A stretch of 64,000 nt of DNA from Hydrangea macrophylla (lineage: Eukaryota > Streptophyta > Magnoliopsida > Cornales > Hydrangeaceae). Below are positions 36,418-47,502 of this stretch, one piece after another. The position numbers and the translations under genes were made by a program. The stretch covers positions 61,065,010 through 61,129,009 of the forward strand of contig CM066983.1 of assembly GCA_033977485.1 (NCBI GenBank). Reading direction: 5' to 3'. The notes beneath the pieces are model-generated. The model saw nothing but the letters and a program-made list of their open reading frames with translations, had not been told where the DNA came from and searched no databases. The stretch's first letter is position 1, and every line of letters starts with the position of its first letter.

Positions 36418-37890
36418 ATGAATCAAGAAGAGCTAGAAAACAAGGTCACCAAATTAGGAGCCACCATAAGCCAGCAATCCGACAGCCTGGTCCAGGTCTT
36501 GAAGTTTATGGAAGAACTAAAACAGTAGCGGCAGCAGTGTCCCCCTGAGTTCCCATCACCACCGTTCGGATTCATACCGCATCCCGAGAACAATGGAGAA
36601 GAAGACTGGTTTCAAGGGGCCCTACCGCCCGCATTTAAGAAGAAGTTCCAGGAGAAAATGGACAAAGTAGACAAGCTGGAAAGCGTATTGAGGAAGAGTA
36701 AAGGGGTTGATGATTACATGCAAGACTTGGAATGGCTTTTTGAGCCTGTTAAGCTAAAGCTGCTAGAAAACTTCAAGATGCCTGCCATTGACCGTTTTGA
36801 TGGAACCGGAAATTCGAAGAGCCATGTAAAGCTGTGTATGAACAATTTTGAATCAACGGGCTGCACTCATGAGCACATTGGAATGATGTTCCCATAAACT
36901 CTCGCGAAGTCTGTACTGTCATGGTTCCTTACCTTGGAAGCTTCCAAAACTCGGGCATGGGAAGATATAGTTCGGGTAGTCGTTGATCACTATTCCTACA
37001 ACCAAGAACTTGATGTCACTATCAGAGATTTGGAAAAAACTCAGCAGAACAACAATGAATTATTCATCGCGTTTCTGAGCAGATGGAGGAATAAAGTGGC
37101 CCAAATGACCCACTGGCCAATTGAAAAGGAACAGGTAAGGATGCTAATCTGGAATCTGCAACCGCTCTACCATGAGAAATTATTTTACCAGTCCATCTCC
37201 ACCTTTGAGGAATTGTTTGAAGTTGGGACTCAAATCGAAGACGCCATAAGGGTAGGAAAGATCAAAAAAGAAGAGCCTCCGAGTCAGTTAAAAAGGCCCA
37301 ACTACTCCCGCAACCCTCCAGATGTCAATGCCATTAGCAGTCAACATATGGCTTACCCTCCTAGGCCGTACCAACCTCCCAACCAAGCTAACTCCTCCAA
37401 TCGCCCTTTCCTGAGTAAGCCTCCTCTCAACTTCGCCAAATTAGGAATCCCCCTCTCTTCAGCCCTAGATCGCCTCCTTAAAAAAGGCCACCTCCAACTA
37501 CTCCAGCCTCGAAATACCCCCCTACCGCCAAACTGCGATATGTCCAAAAGATGCACCTACCACTAAGCCCCTGGCCACAACACCGATGATTGCATGCGCC
37601 TTCGCCATGATATCCAAGACCTCATTGACCAGAATGTCATTAAGCCACCTCCAAAGTAGCCCCATATCACTCAAAATCCTCTACCAAACCACCAAAATAT
37701 TAGACTCATTAAGTCCAACCATGTATCCTTCAACCCTACTACCTATATCACCCCCTTAGGTCAACCTTACCCCTCATTGACATCCCAGAATCTGTGGGAA
37801 TTCATCTAATTAAAGGAGGGGATAATGAGTGGAAGCAACAACTGGCTAATGAACAAGATCTATTCTTCTTAGAAGAACACAATCTAGGGT
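36418..37890 (+). pseudogene. gag of element Y
   Basis: The ATG at 36418 opens a frame with a coiled-coil-like N-terminus, the Gag core (MFP, then VLSWFLTLEASKTRAWEDI, DHYSYNQELDVTI) and a His/Cys motif near 37570 with GHNTDDCMRLRHDIQDLID. Stops in this frame are at 36526, 36895, 37564 and near 37657; beyond about 37800 the frame changes. The same layout with independent breaks is found in element Z gag. Gag would bind and package element RNA. Confidence 0.85.
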
Positions 37891-37891
37891 A

Positions 37892-38997
37892 GTGGACCTC
37901 AAATGGTATGATCCCGATAATGAAAGCGATGCTTCTATCTGGAACGAGCCAGAGAAACCATTTGTGGGAACATATTGTGACTGGTTTAAAGAAGATAGGA
38001 CTGTAGAAGGACCTACTCCTGTCGAGATTGATCATCTGACTAGGTCTGGCCGTCATTATCAGCCTCCGCAGCCTACCGCTGAAGCAATCGAAAAAGTCTG
38101 GTCAAAGACAAGGGAAAGGGAAAAATGGATGAGATCATCAAAGAAGACAATGAGTTAATAAAGTAGTTGAAGAAAACCCAAGCACATCTCTCGATGTGGG
38201 ACATAATGGTAACATCCTACAAGCATAGGCAAGCTGTGTTGAATGCCTTGGCTGGAATTGAGGTCCCCATCGACGCTACACCAGAAGACATGGTGGCTTT
38301 CTTGGGCGCACTAACCCCTGAACCAATCATTACATTTGTTGATGAAGACCAGCTACCAGAAGGATCTACACATAACAAAGCTTTGTACATCACTGTTGGA
38401 TGTAAGGGACAGCAGGTGCCATTCTGTCTGGTCGATACAGGCTCTGCCCTAAATGTTTGTGCTCTGAGGACTGCCACTGCCTTGGGGGTCAATGTCCTTG
38501 ACATCACACCATCTGTGCAATCCATGAGGGCCTACGATAACACCAAGAGAAATGTGATGGGAACTGTTTCTCTCCAAATCCAGGTAGGATCTTTAGTTAG
38601 TAATGAAATCTTTCAAGTTATGGACATACCTGCCTCGTTCAATTTGTTGATCGGAAGGCCCTGGCTGCATGTCAACAAAGCTGTATCATCCACTATGCAT
38701 CAAATGATCAAGTACATTCATGAGAAGGAGGTGAAAATCATCCTCGGCAATAGTTGGGGTAATGAAGCTTTTCCAAGCTAAGCTCCCATCTTTGAAATCC
38801 AAATGCCTGCGCTAGAAGAAGGAGAAATCTGGGGATTCTTCATGGTAGAAGTCCACATGATCAATGATGAAGACAGGTTCCCCGAGATCCACTCTACAGT
38901 TGTCAACATCGTTCGCAAAATGAACTACTTCCCTGGAATGGGATTGGGCCGACGCCAGCAAGGGATTCGTGAGTTCCTGCAGATCAAAGGGGAATAA
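37892..38997 (+). pseudogene. Gag-Pol linker and aspartic protease of element Y
   Basis: A linker frame (37892-38158) with IDHLTRSGRHYQPP precedes, after a frame change, the protease frame 38167-38781. The active-site motif is LVDTGSALNVC near 38430, with a flap-like region and an LLIGRPWLH motif near 38645. After a stop, 38803-38997 holds GMGLGRRQQGI, a G-patch-like motif often following the Tat protease. The protease would process the polyprotein. Stops at 38779 and 38995 interrupt it. Confidence 0.8.
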
Positions 38998-39894
38998 GGT
39001 ACTTTCGGGTTGGGGTACAAGCCCACTGAAGAAGATGTCAAGCTACAGAGGCCATGAAAGTAAAGAGTAAGGAGTCTCCCACCATATCGCAAAACCTTGA
39101 ATGGGCAATTCATCAAAGAAGGGGATGATTTCCGCTATTTTGGGTTCCCAGAACCTTAGATCCATCAGGCCACTAGAAAAAGGTACCTCGGGCTGGAAAT
39201 CTTCACTGACTGCAAAAGGCTCCCCTATCAAGATCCGTTCTATCCTGAAGAAATTGAGAAAACCCCGAAGAAAGACTGGTTAGAATATCTAGACACTAAA
39301 GCCATCGAGAAAATGTGGGAAGAGTTCGCCGAAGAAAAGGAAGAAAAGAGGGACAAGAGCCAAGATGATCAGATCAAGCCAACTGAGGATGTTCTGAGCA
39401 ACTAGGTTGTAGAGTCATCTGTCTCCCTATCCCCGGTTCCCCCAGAGTCTGTACTTCCAATTATCGAGTTTATACCAGAGTCGGCGGCTGTAAGCCCGCC
39501 ACTGTCTAATGTAATCACTCCACCTGTCCTGGATAAAATGAAAGACAATTCTACTTACTCCTCTGTGTCTAATACTTGTGAATGCACAGATCCCTCCGAG
39601 GATCTCCCAATCGAACTTAAGCAACTAATTGAAAAATCACCTGCTTATGAAATAATCGAAGATACTTTATCGGTTAACCTAGGTGAAATAGATAATCCAT
39701 AAATTATGCAAATTGGCTCAACCTTTAAAAAAAGGAAAAAGAAAAATTAACTCTCTTGCTAAAAGAGTTCAAAGATTTTTTTGCTTGGTCTTACGAGGAC
39801 ATACCTGGGGTCGATCCATACATCGTCCAACATCGCATTCCCTCCTTCCCAATTCTAAACCCATCAAGTAGAAACTTAGGCGCATGAGACCAGA
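38998..39894 (+). pseudogene. Protease-to-RT spacer of element Y
   Basis: Mostly the same frame as the protease, rich in Glu/Lys with many stops. It reads as a non-conserved linker up to the segment just before reverse transcriptase. Confidence 0.55.
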
Positions 39895-41060
39895 ATGGGC
39901 ACTCAAGGTCAAAGAAAAGTGGAGAAACAATTCAAGGCAGGGTTCATCATTGTTACTGAGTATCCGGAATGGGTTGCCAATATCGTGCCAGTCCCCAAAA
40001 AGGATGGAAAAGTTCGTGTGTGCGTCGACTTCCGTGATCTAAACAAAGCCAGTCCTAATGATGACTTCCCACTTCCCCATATCGATGTCTTAGCGGATAA
40101 CACCGCGGGACATGAGCTACTGTCATTCATGGATGGCTTTTCAGGGTACAATCAGATTCTAATGGCACCAGAAGATTGGGAAAAGACGACATTCACCACA
40201 CCTTGGAGAACCTACTATTATAGAGTAATGCATTTCGGACTCAAGAATGCTGGAGCAACCTACCAAAGAGCTGCCACCACTCTGCTGCATGACATGATTC
40301 ACAAAGAAGTAGAAGTGTACGTAGATGACATGATTGTGAAGTCCAAGGACAAAGAAGGACACCTGGTGGCACTGGAAAAGTTTTTTGAAAGGTTACGCAA
40401 ATACAAGATAAGGTTGAATCCAAAGAAATGCACTTTCGGTGTGACCTTCGACAAGTTCCTGGGTTTTCTCATCACATAAAGGGGGATAGTGGTGGATCCC
40501 TCTAAGATCAAGGCAATCCTAGAAATGGCACCACCAAAGAATGAAAAGGAAGTGAGAGGGTTTCTCGGAAGAATCCAATTTATCAGCCTCTTCATCTCCA
40601 AACTCACAACTACATATGATCCTTTGTTCCAATTACTGAGAAAATTTGAGAAGTTCCAATGGGATGACCAATGCCAAGCTGCTTTCGAAAAAATAAAAGC
40701 CTACCGTCAAAATCTGCCCGTCCTTTCACCACCTGCTCCTCATTAGCCCTTATTCCTTTACCTATTTGTCTTCGAAAATGCAATGGGTTGCATGCTAGCC
40801 CAAGAAGGAGAAGAAAGCCACTCCGAAAAAGCCATATATTACCTTAGCAAGAGGATGAATGGGTATGAGCTCAACTACTCTACCCTCAAAAAAACATGTT
40901 GGGCCTTGGTTTGGTGCACTCGCCAACTGAGGCACTACATGCTGGCCTTCCCAATTGTGCTCATATCCTGCATGGATCCTCTAAAATACCTCCTCAAAAA
41001 ACACTCCCTGACTTGACGTATATCCCGCTGGTTACTTCTACTGTCCGAATTCGATATCAA
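39895..41060 (+). pseudogene. Reverse transcriptase and first RNase H of element Y
   Basis: Reverse transcriptase shows VCVDFRDLNKASPNDDFPLP near 40017, a FGLKNAGATYQR motif near 40228 and the catalytic YVDD at 40318-40329. The connection and first RNase H follow (GCMLAQEGEE near 40785). Stops are at 40477, 40744 and 41014; all blocks share one frame. The first RNase H lacks a clear full set of acidic residues, which fits the degeneration known for this domain in Tat elements. Confidence 0.9.
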
Positions 41061-41064
41061 GTAT

Positions 41065-42950
41065 GTGACAAGCAAATCGGTAAAAGGGAGAACTATTGCT
41101 GAACATCTTGCTGAACACGCCAGTGATTCTGAAGTAAGTGAAGATTTCCCGTTCCTAGACGAGAATATCATGGAAATCAAGGAAGAACGGTGGAAGTTGT
41201 ACTTTGATGGAGTAGCCAACATGAAAGGTTACAGAGTAGGAATGATTCTAGTGTCACCAAATGGGAACCACACCCCACTGGCAGTCAAGCTCAATTATAA
41301 CTCCACCAACAACACTGCTGAATACGAGGCATGCATTCTGGGGATGGAAGCAGTCGTAGAACTAAAAGTTTAGAAGTTGGATGTCTTCGGAGATTCAAAC
41401 CTCATTATATCACAAGCTAGAGGAGAATGGAAAGTGAAAGAAGAAAGGTTGAAGCCCTTTCATGATCATCTCGATGGACTCAAGAGACAGTTCAAGAACA
41501 TCACATTCTTCTCCTTGCCAAGGGAAGAGAACCAGCTAGCAGTTTCTTTGGCTATCTTAACCTCTATGATCAAAATTCTCGTGGGAGTCAAGATGATGCC
41601 TTTGGTAATTGAGCAAAGATACGAGCCTTCATTCAACATGGTCGCCGCGATCGGAGAAGAAGAGAACGAAACACCATGGTACCAAGATGTTTGGGACTTC
41701 ATAGAAAAGGGGGCATGTCCCCTAAAATCTTTTGAGAAAGACAAAAGAGCAATTCGAAGGTTCGTAGCACAGTTCATCATTTACGGGGGAAAATTGTTGA
41801 AGAAAGGATACAATGGTCATAACCTGACTTGCCTGTTCGGGAAGTGCACCAGAAGAATGATGGAAGAAATACACGAAGGGGTGTGCAGTCCACACATGAA
41901 TGGTCACATGCTAGCCAAAAAGATCGTAAGATAAGGGTACTACTAGACGACATTGGAGAAAGATTGTTGTGAATATGTGAGAAGGAGCCTCAAGTGCCAG
42001 ATCCACGCAAACATGATGCATGTACCACCATCTCTACTCTATAGTATGACCTCCCAGCGGCCATTCTCGACTTGGGGAATCGATATCATTGGCGAAATCA
42101 TCCTGAAGGCCTCAAATGGGAACCGATACATTTTGGTGGCCATTAACTACTTCACAAAATGGGTAGAAGCTGCATCCTACAGCAAGTTGGGGGCCAAGGA
42201 AGTGGTCAAGTTCATCAAGAAGAACCTCATCTGTCGCTATGGAGTCCCCCATGAGATCATTTCAGATAATGGTAGTCATTTCAAAGCTGAAAGTCAGGGA
42301 TCTGTTTGAGGAATACAAAATCACTTATCACAAGTCGTCACCATACAGGGCGTAAACTAATGGGGCAGTCGAAGCTGCAAACAAGAATGTCAAGGCCATA
42401 CTGCAGAAATCAACTGATACCTACAAAGACTGGCACGAAAAGCTACCGTTCGCACTTTGGGGATACAGAACATCGATAAGGACGTCCACAGGAGCAACTA
42501 TATCAAATAGAAGCAGTACTTCCAGTAGAGATAGAACTACCATCCCTGCGCGTGATGGCAGAATGTGAAATTTCAGAATTGGATTGGTTAAGGGAAAGGT
42601 ATGAAGAATTGCCTCTCATAGATGAAAAGCGCCTAGCGGCAGTCGACCATGTCTGAATCTATCAAAAGAGGATAGCCCATGCTTTCAACAAAAGGGTTCG
42701 TCTGAGGAAAATTGTCAAGGGTGACCTTGTCCTTAATAAATTGCGAGCCCCGATCTTTGATCCACGTGGAAAGTTCAAACCCAAGTGGGTCGGCACTTAT
42801 ATCGTTAAAATTATCCTTTCTGGAGGAGCAACATACCTTATGGACCTCTATGGCATTGAATTCAAAGATCCAATCAACATGGATCGCCTTAAAAAGTACT
42901 ATGCTTGTCCATTCCCCGAAACCAATTTTCTCTCAAGCCTCCCCTAAACT
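41065..42950 (+). pseudogene. Second (archaeal-type) RNase H and integrase of element Y
   Basis: The second RNase H has LYFDGVANMKG near 41200, NNTAEYEACILG near 41310 and VFGDSNLI near 41381, the hallmark of the Tat lineage. Integrase follows: zinc-binding remnants near 41880-41960, catalytic Asp in WGIDIIG near 42080 and in ISDNGSHF near 42262, and Glu in a GAVEAANK motif near 42366. A frame change lies near 42290 and a short deletion near 42500; stops are near 41371, 41932, 41944, 42358 and 42654. The C-terminal part with GKFKPKWVGTY ends at the TAA near 42946. Confidence 0.9.
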
Positions 42951-43400
42951 ACGCTCGACCTGATTCCCATTCGGGGATACGTAGGCAATCGTATCAGTTT
43001 GATCGCTCCACCCACAAAAATAGCCCAATTCCTCTCAAGCCTCCCTTGAACTACGCTCGACCTGATTCCCACTCGGGGATACATAGGCAACCACATTGGT
43101 TCGGTTGCTCCACCCACAAAAATAGTCCAATCCCTCTCAAGCCTCCCTTGAACTACGCTCGACTTGATTCCCACTCGGGGATACGTAGGCAACCGCATCG
43201 GTTCGGTCGCTCCACCCACAAAAATAGCCCAATTCCTCTCAAGCCTCCCCTAAACTATGCTCGACCTGATTCCCACTCGGGGATACGTACGCAACCGCAT
43301 CAGTTCGGTCGACACCATCATAATCAACCCCTTTTCTTTCAAGACTTTAGCCCGAACTACGTTGGACCTGATCCCAGTTCGGGGGTACGTAGGCAGACTT
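42932..43400 (+). repeat. Five 102-bp tandem repeats after pol of element Y
   Basis: Units at exactly 102-bp spacing each carry the hairpin word CTACG...GATTCCC...GGGGATACGTAG. The first four are nearly identical with CTCCACCCACAAAAATAG; the fifth has diverged. Hairpins sit at 42949-42984, 43051-43086, 43153-43188, 43255-43290 and 43357-43392. The 175-codon frame across the array is a by-product of the 34-codon period. An A-run follows at 43404-43418. Confidence 0.85.
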
Positions 43401-43554
43401 TAAAAAAAAAAAAAAAAAGGATGGCTTGCTAGGTCAAAAATTTGAAAGGACGCCTAAGTAAAAGTTAGATCACCTAACTGGTGCCTAGGCAAAATTATGA
43501 GCGTGTGAGAAAAATAAAGTCGCGGTCCTTACCATAACCCAGAAATCACCCTTC

Positions 43555-43702
43555 ACACTAGGGGCAAACTTCAGCTACCCATCTCGTTTGCCTGAACCTC
43601 TTCTAAACTAGGGGCAAATGTGGGTCATCTACCTCGTTTGCCTCACAACCATATATATCCCAAACTAGGGGCAAACTTCGGCCACCTGCCTCATTTGCCT
43701 CT
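43555..43702 (+). repeat. Three ACTAGGGGCAAA boxes with inverted GTTTGCC
   Basis: Each of three units has AACTAGGGGCAAAC (or AAAT), a 16-18 nt spacer and GTTTGCC (or ATTTGCC), which can pair with GGCAAAC. The purine part matches the true polypurine tract at 49035-49051 (GAGGGGCAAAC). Confidence 0.7.
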
Positions 43703-43978
43703 AATTGTCCTAGCATGCCCAAACAAGTACCAAAAAAGCAAACATCTGATCAAAATCATACTATGAATGTTTTTAGAAAGCCAAATGCATAAAATAAGGT
43801 TCTCCAAGTAAAAAAGGTTAGCCGATAAATAAACTTCGAATATTACATATGCAGGGATAAATGAAAACACAAAAAGTTCTTTCAGAAAGCAATCCCAAAT
43901 ATCAAAGACACTTGTAGGAAAGAAACAGAATCAGTCAAGTCTAGTTTTATTTTGTGTCTTTTATTTCTTCAAAGGTCT

Positions 43979-45034
43979 CTAGAAATAGGCTCTTGCTTGA
44001 CTGGCCCAGCCCCTGATGAAAGCAACAATAGTAGTGGCTCTGACTCTGGAAGCAAAGACCTTCTCAGTAAACCACCAGGGGACCTCTTGAACTCGCCCGT
44101 ACTGTCTGGCCAATCGGCGAGGATGATAGAAAGAGGTCTCTCTCAGACCCATCAACCACACTCTCTGGTAATCCCCGAGGCTGGTGGTCACAGCATGGAG
44201 GCCCCAATGCCCCATAATCCAGCAAATGTCGGCCTCAGAAAAAGCACCCATCATGCCAACGCAATCGGCAGAAGTGTAATGAGAATGAAGCACAACCCTG
44301 CGGAAGTAAATTGGCGGCATACTACCTGCCCATAACTGAAGGCACTCGTAGAGCCAAGCTTGTAACACCAAAGGTGCCCCAGAATGAAGAAGCGGTCCTT
44401 GATTGAAAGTGCGATCCAAACCATTCAGGGTTTCTGCCAGAACCATGGCCATGGGATTCCTGCTAAATTTCAGCCCAAGACATACATGCACCAAGTCGAT
44501 AGAAGCACTTGAGAACAGAAAGTGCGAAGTCATGCACAATATCAGAGCAGCCCCGCGGGTAGCATCATATAAGCTAGGATTCCCAGGACTAGCATACTGG
44601 GCGATGATGGAAGCAATGTCAAGAACCTCACCATGAATTAGCCGGAGGGAAATAGTAGTGGAATAGTTCAGGTATTTAGCCAAGCCTCGCGCGGGACTAG
44701 GGGTATCAGCAGAAGCGAGAATCAGGTCAGAGTCATAATCGAAGCCAAGGATAACACAGAACTCCTCAAACAGGGGACATATTTCAAGGCCATTGAAATT
44801 GAAGACATGGTTCACCGGGTCCCAGTGAACAATAGCGGCACGAATGAACTCAGTGTTCAGAGCCATCTGGCGAAGAGAGAATAGCTCGGTCAGACCGTAG
44901 CTGAAGAGGTTAATCCGCTCCACACCATCCGTGATGTTCAGCCAAGCTATGAGTTGAGCGCGATCATACAATGCCATATTTTCTATCGTGGCTTTAGCAA
45001 AATTCAAAATTTCGGCAGCACCACCCCGTTTCAC
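43979..45034 (-). CDS. Antisense extra ORF of element Y, 351 codons, intact
   Basis: One uninterrupted frame opposite to gag-pol, in a neighbourhood where every sense frame is broken. It has RAAIVHWDPVNHVFNFNG, ICPLFEEFCVILGF, then a helical middle with MVLAETLNGLDR and a C-terminus with VPWWFTEKVFASR. No membrane span or signal peptide is evident. It aligns along its length with the decayed sense ORF of element X (29122-30340) and resembles ORF1-type proteins of Ogre/Tat elements. A possible splice acceptor (TTGCCTTGCAG) just upstream near 45047 means an earlier exon cannot be excluded. The function is unknown. Extra antisense ORFs are known in this lineage. Confidence 0.75.
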   Translation of the reverse strand: MKRGGAAEILNFAKATIENMALYDRAQLIAWLNITDGVERINLFSYGLTELFSLRQMALNTEFIRAAIVHWDPVNHVFNFNGLEICPLFEEFCVILGFDYDSDLILASADTPSPARGLAKYLNYSTTISLRLIHGEVLDIASIIAQYASPGNPSLYDATRGAALILCMTSHFLFSSASIDLVHVCLGLKFSRNPMAMVLAETLNGLDRTFNQGPLLHSGAPLVLQAWLYECLQLWAGSMPPIYFRRVVLHSHYTSADCVGMMGAFSEADICWIMGHWGLHAVTTSLGDYQRVWLMGLRETSFYHPRRLARQYGRVQEVPWWFTEKVFASRVRATTIVAFIRGWASQARAYF

Positions 45035-45327
45035 GGACTATCCCACCTGCAAGGCAAACACACTCACTATCACAAGGCTGCCCATCGCAGTAACATCAAC
45101 AATCACAGAATCATAATGCACAACCACCAACTAAAGCAAGCACACAACTGCGCCTTCAAACCAGAAACTATCCTGCTCGAAAGTCAAGACATCATAATAC
45201 AGTGTCAAGGGTGATAAATCATCCTACACATTGTCTTATACATTGTCCATCAGTCACATTATTCACTAGTATAACCCAATTGAAAACATGAAGTGGAGAT
45301 AAAATGAAAATCCCCACTTAGGAGGCC

Positions 45328-47502
45328 TCAGTCTTCCTCTTCTTCGTCCTCTCTCTCGCCACCCGGAGTGTACGTCGGCGATGGTCTCCTCCTGCCACCT
45401 CTGTACCTCGGCCTGGTCCTCGATGAGCCGGCACCACCCCCACGATACTGCACACACAAATAAATGAAAGAAATCAGTAGAGCAACAACAAAAAGTATAA
45501 AAATGAAGTCGAGTCAGAAACTTACCAAGGATGTCATCTGACTGGTGGCAAACTGCCGCATACCATCCATCTATCAAGGGCTCAGGGTTAGGACCTCATA
45601 ACCATAAGGAGTGCAAAATTAGAGACATACCCGATGGTCTCGCATGAGGACCAATGACCGTAAGCTAGCTGCCAAGGCATGGCCCTTCTCAGCATAACTC
45701 CAATGGACGTTGAGGACGCCTGCTTGCTGGGTCGAATACCCACATGTGACCCGTGGCACCTCCATAACCTGGGAAGCGCTATCTGAACCCAAAACATCAA
45801 CGCTCCAATCCCAAGGAGGGATAGGATTAGAAACTGGGGGAACTTGTCTCCTGTACATCTCGCGAAGCTGTAGGCACAAAACAAGTTAGGGAAAAGATGA
45901 GTCAAAAACATAGGCAACAGATAGAGACAAAAACGTAAAAGAAACTCACATCCAGAAGTGGGATGTTGGGCATCAAGAAGCGGCCATGGTAAGCCTCATA
46001 ACCGGTCTCAGAGAGAAAATGGTCCCAAACAGTAGTACCAGCTAAGGCTGCCAGCAAAGCATCACAAGAAAGGTCATCAGCATCCATCACAGGAGGATTA
46101 TGAGGGACGCGATACCTCGGACCACCAACCACCTGCCGAGACACTCGCTCGCTAAGGAACCATTGCCTACTTTCGGTACTTTCCATCAGAAGTCGACAAG
46201 AGGAAAGGGTCTGACCGCCTGTATCTCCTCTGGGGTAGCATAGGCAACGCACTCCCAAGGCATCCAATCAACGCTAGCAGTTGTCAGCCAGATAAGAAGT
46301 TTCTAAGAAAAATAATCCGATGAGCCCCACGCTTTACCCCGACAACATCCCTCCGCCATCTCAAGCCCCGAGAAAACAAAGGCACGGGATCCCATGTCGT
46401 CCTCATCTTCACCTAATTCATCAGCAGGAGAAGGAGCCAACATCTTCAAGTACTCAAAGCTCTAAAGCTGCATAGACAAAGGGAAAATCAGAAAAGACAA
46501 GAAGTGCGGAAATCAAAAGGCTGGAAGATAAAAGAGGTTGCAGTACATACCTCCCAAGCTCGCCAGAATCCCCCCGTTGATTTGATATCGCCCTGGGAAA
46601 CCTCACCCATATGCTTGTAAAGGTGGGCCAAGGCAGCACCGCCCTATTCATAAGAGGGGATCTCCCCAATGGTCGCAAGGCAAGAAAGAAGCCTCAAGCT
46701 CACTCGGTCATTTCGTGTCACAAAAATTGAGCAACCAAGGACATATAAAAGAAATACCCTCAAAAGCTGAGAATTATTTAGGTTATGATTCCCTCTGCCG
46801 TAAACCCGGTAAAGCTAGCCACAAGGGAACCAATGCCTCTCTAGATTAGGATAAACAGCTACAATCAGCATCTCTACAGCTTTAAGGTCAATCTCATAGA
46901 AGTAATCCAAGACTAGGCGCTTCCCGCCAACCCTCAAGCCGGTAATCATGGAAAAATCAAAAGGCGTCATCATCATCTCACCAAATGATAGATGGAAAGT
47001 ATTGGTGGTGTCCCACCATCTCTCAACAAGAGCGTAAAAATGCCCCAGATCGTTGGTACTCTTTGAAACTGGATGGACAAAGCTGCCAAACCCGGCATTG
47101 TCTACCATTCTTTTGACGGCAGGCGAGAGTTGGGTGTACCACAGAAAAGCATGAGCAAGGCTACCATGGCCCTTCAATGTCACTTCCGGCACCTATACAC
47201 ATCAAAAATGACAAAAAAAATGAGCACAAAATCACTATTCACGACCCAAAGTCCAACTTCACAAAATCAACATATGACCACAAAACAAGCTTCCAACAAA
47301 CTCTAGGTGCACACTACAATTCATACAACTAGCACAATGCAAAAAATAGTCCTAAACTGTTGAAAGTTTCACATACCAGGCTCGCTAGAGCCGCGACCAA
47401 AAGATAACGTTGGGGGTCCCGTAAAATCAAATACGGGGTTTGGCTCTCGACTTTCATTCATTCCTTGGCCTTCTTAGATGGTTTCCTTGAGCTTGAAGCC
47501 AT
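45328..47502 (-). pseudogene. Antisense plant mobile domain (PMD) gene, six exons
   Basis: Exons inferred from GT/AG borders and reading: 47502-47377, 47192-46551, 46467-45950, 45867-45631, 45570-45526 and 45447-45328, with introns of 60-184 bp. Exon 2 has the PMD core: DNAGFGSF, LVERWWDTTNTFHLSFGEM and ITGLRVGG. Later parts have LLYVLGC, ALAHLYKHMGEV, SRQWFLSERVSRQVV and YRVPHNPP. Exon 6 ends in an Arg/Gly-rich then acidic tail. Stops lie in exon 1, exon 2 (46817-46815, 46646-46644) and exon 3 (twice), with a frame change near 46205. PMD proteins such as MAIN/MAIL1 act in plant nuclei in silencing and genome integrity; the domain also occurs in transposons. The role here is unknown. Confidence 0.75.

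Noticed and set aside
42905..43432. 175-codon frame after pol of Y
   Set aside because: It follows the 102-bp repeat (34 codons) and carries the hairpin word rather than protein-like variation.
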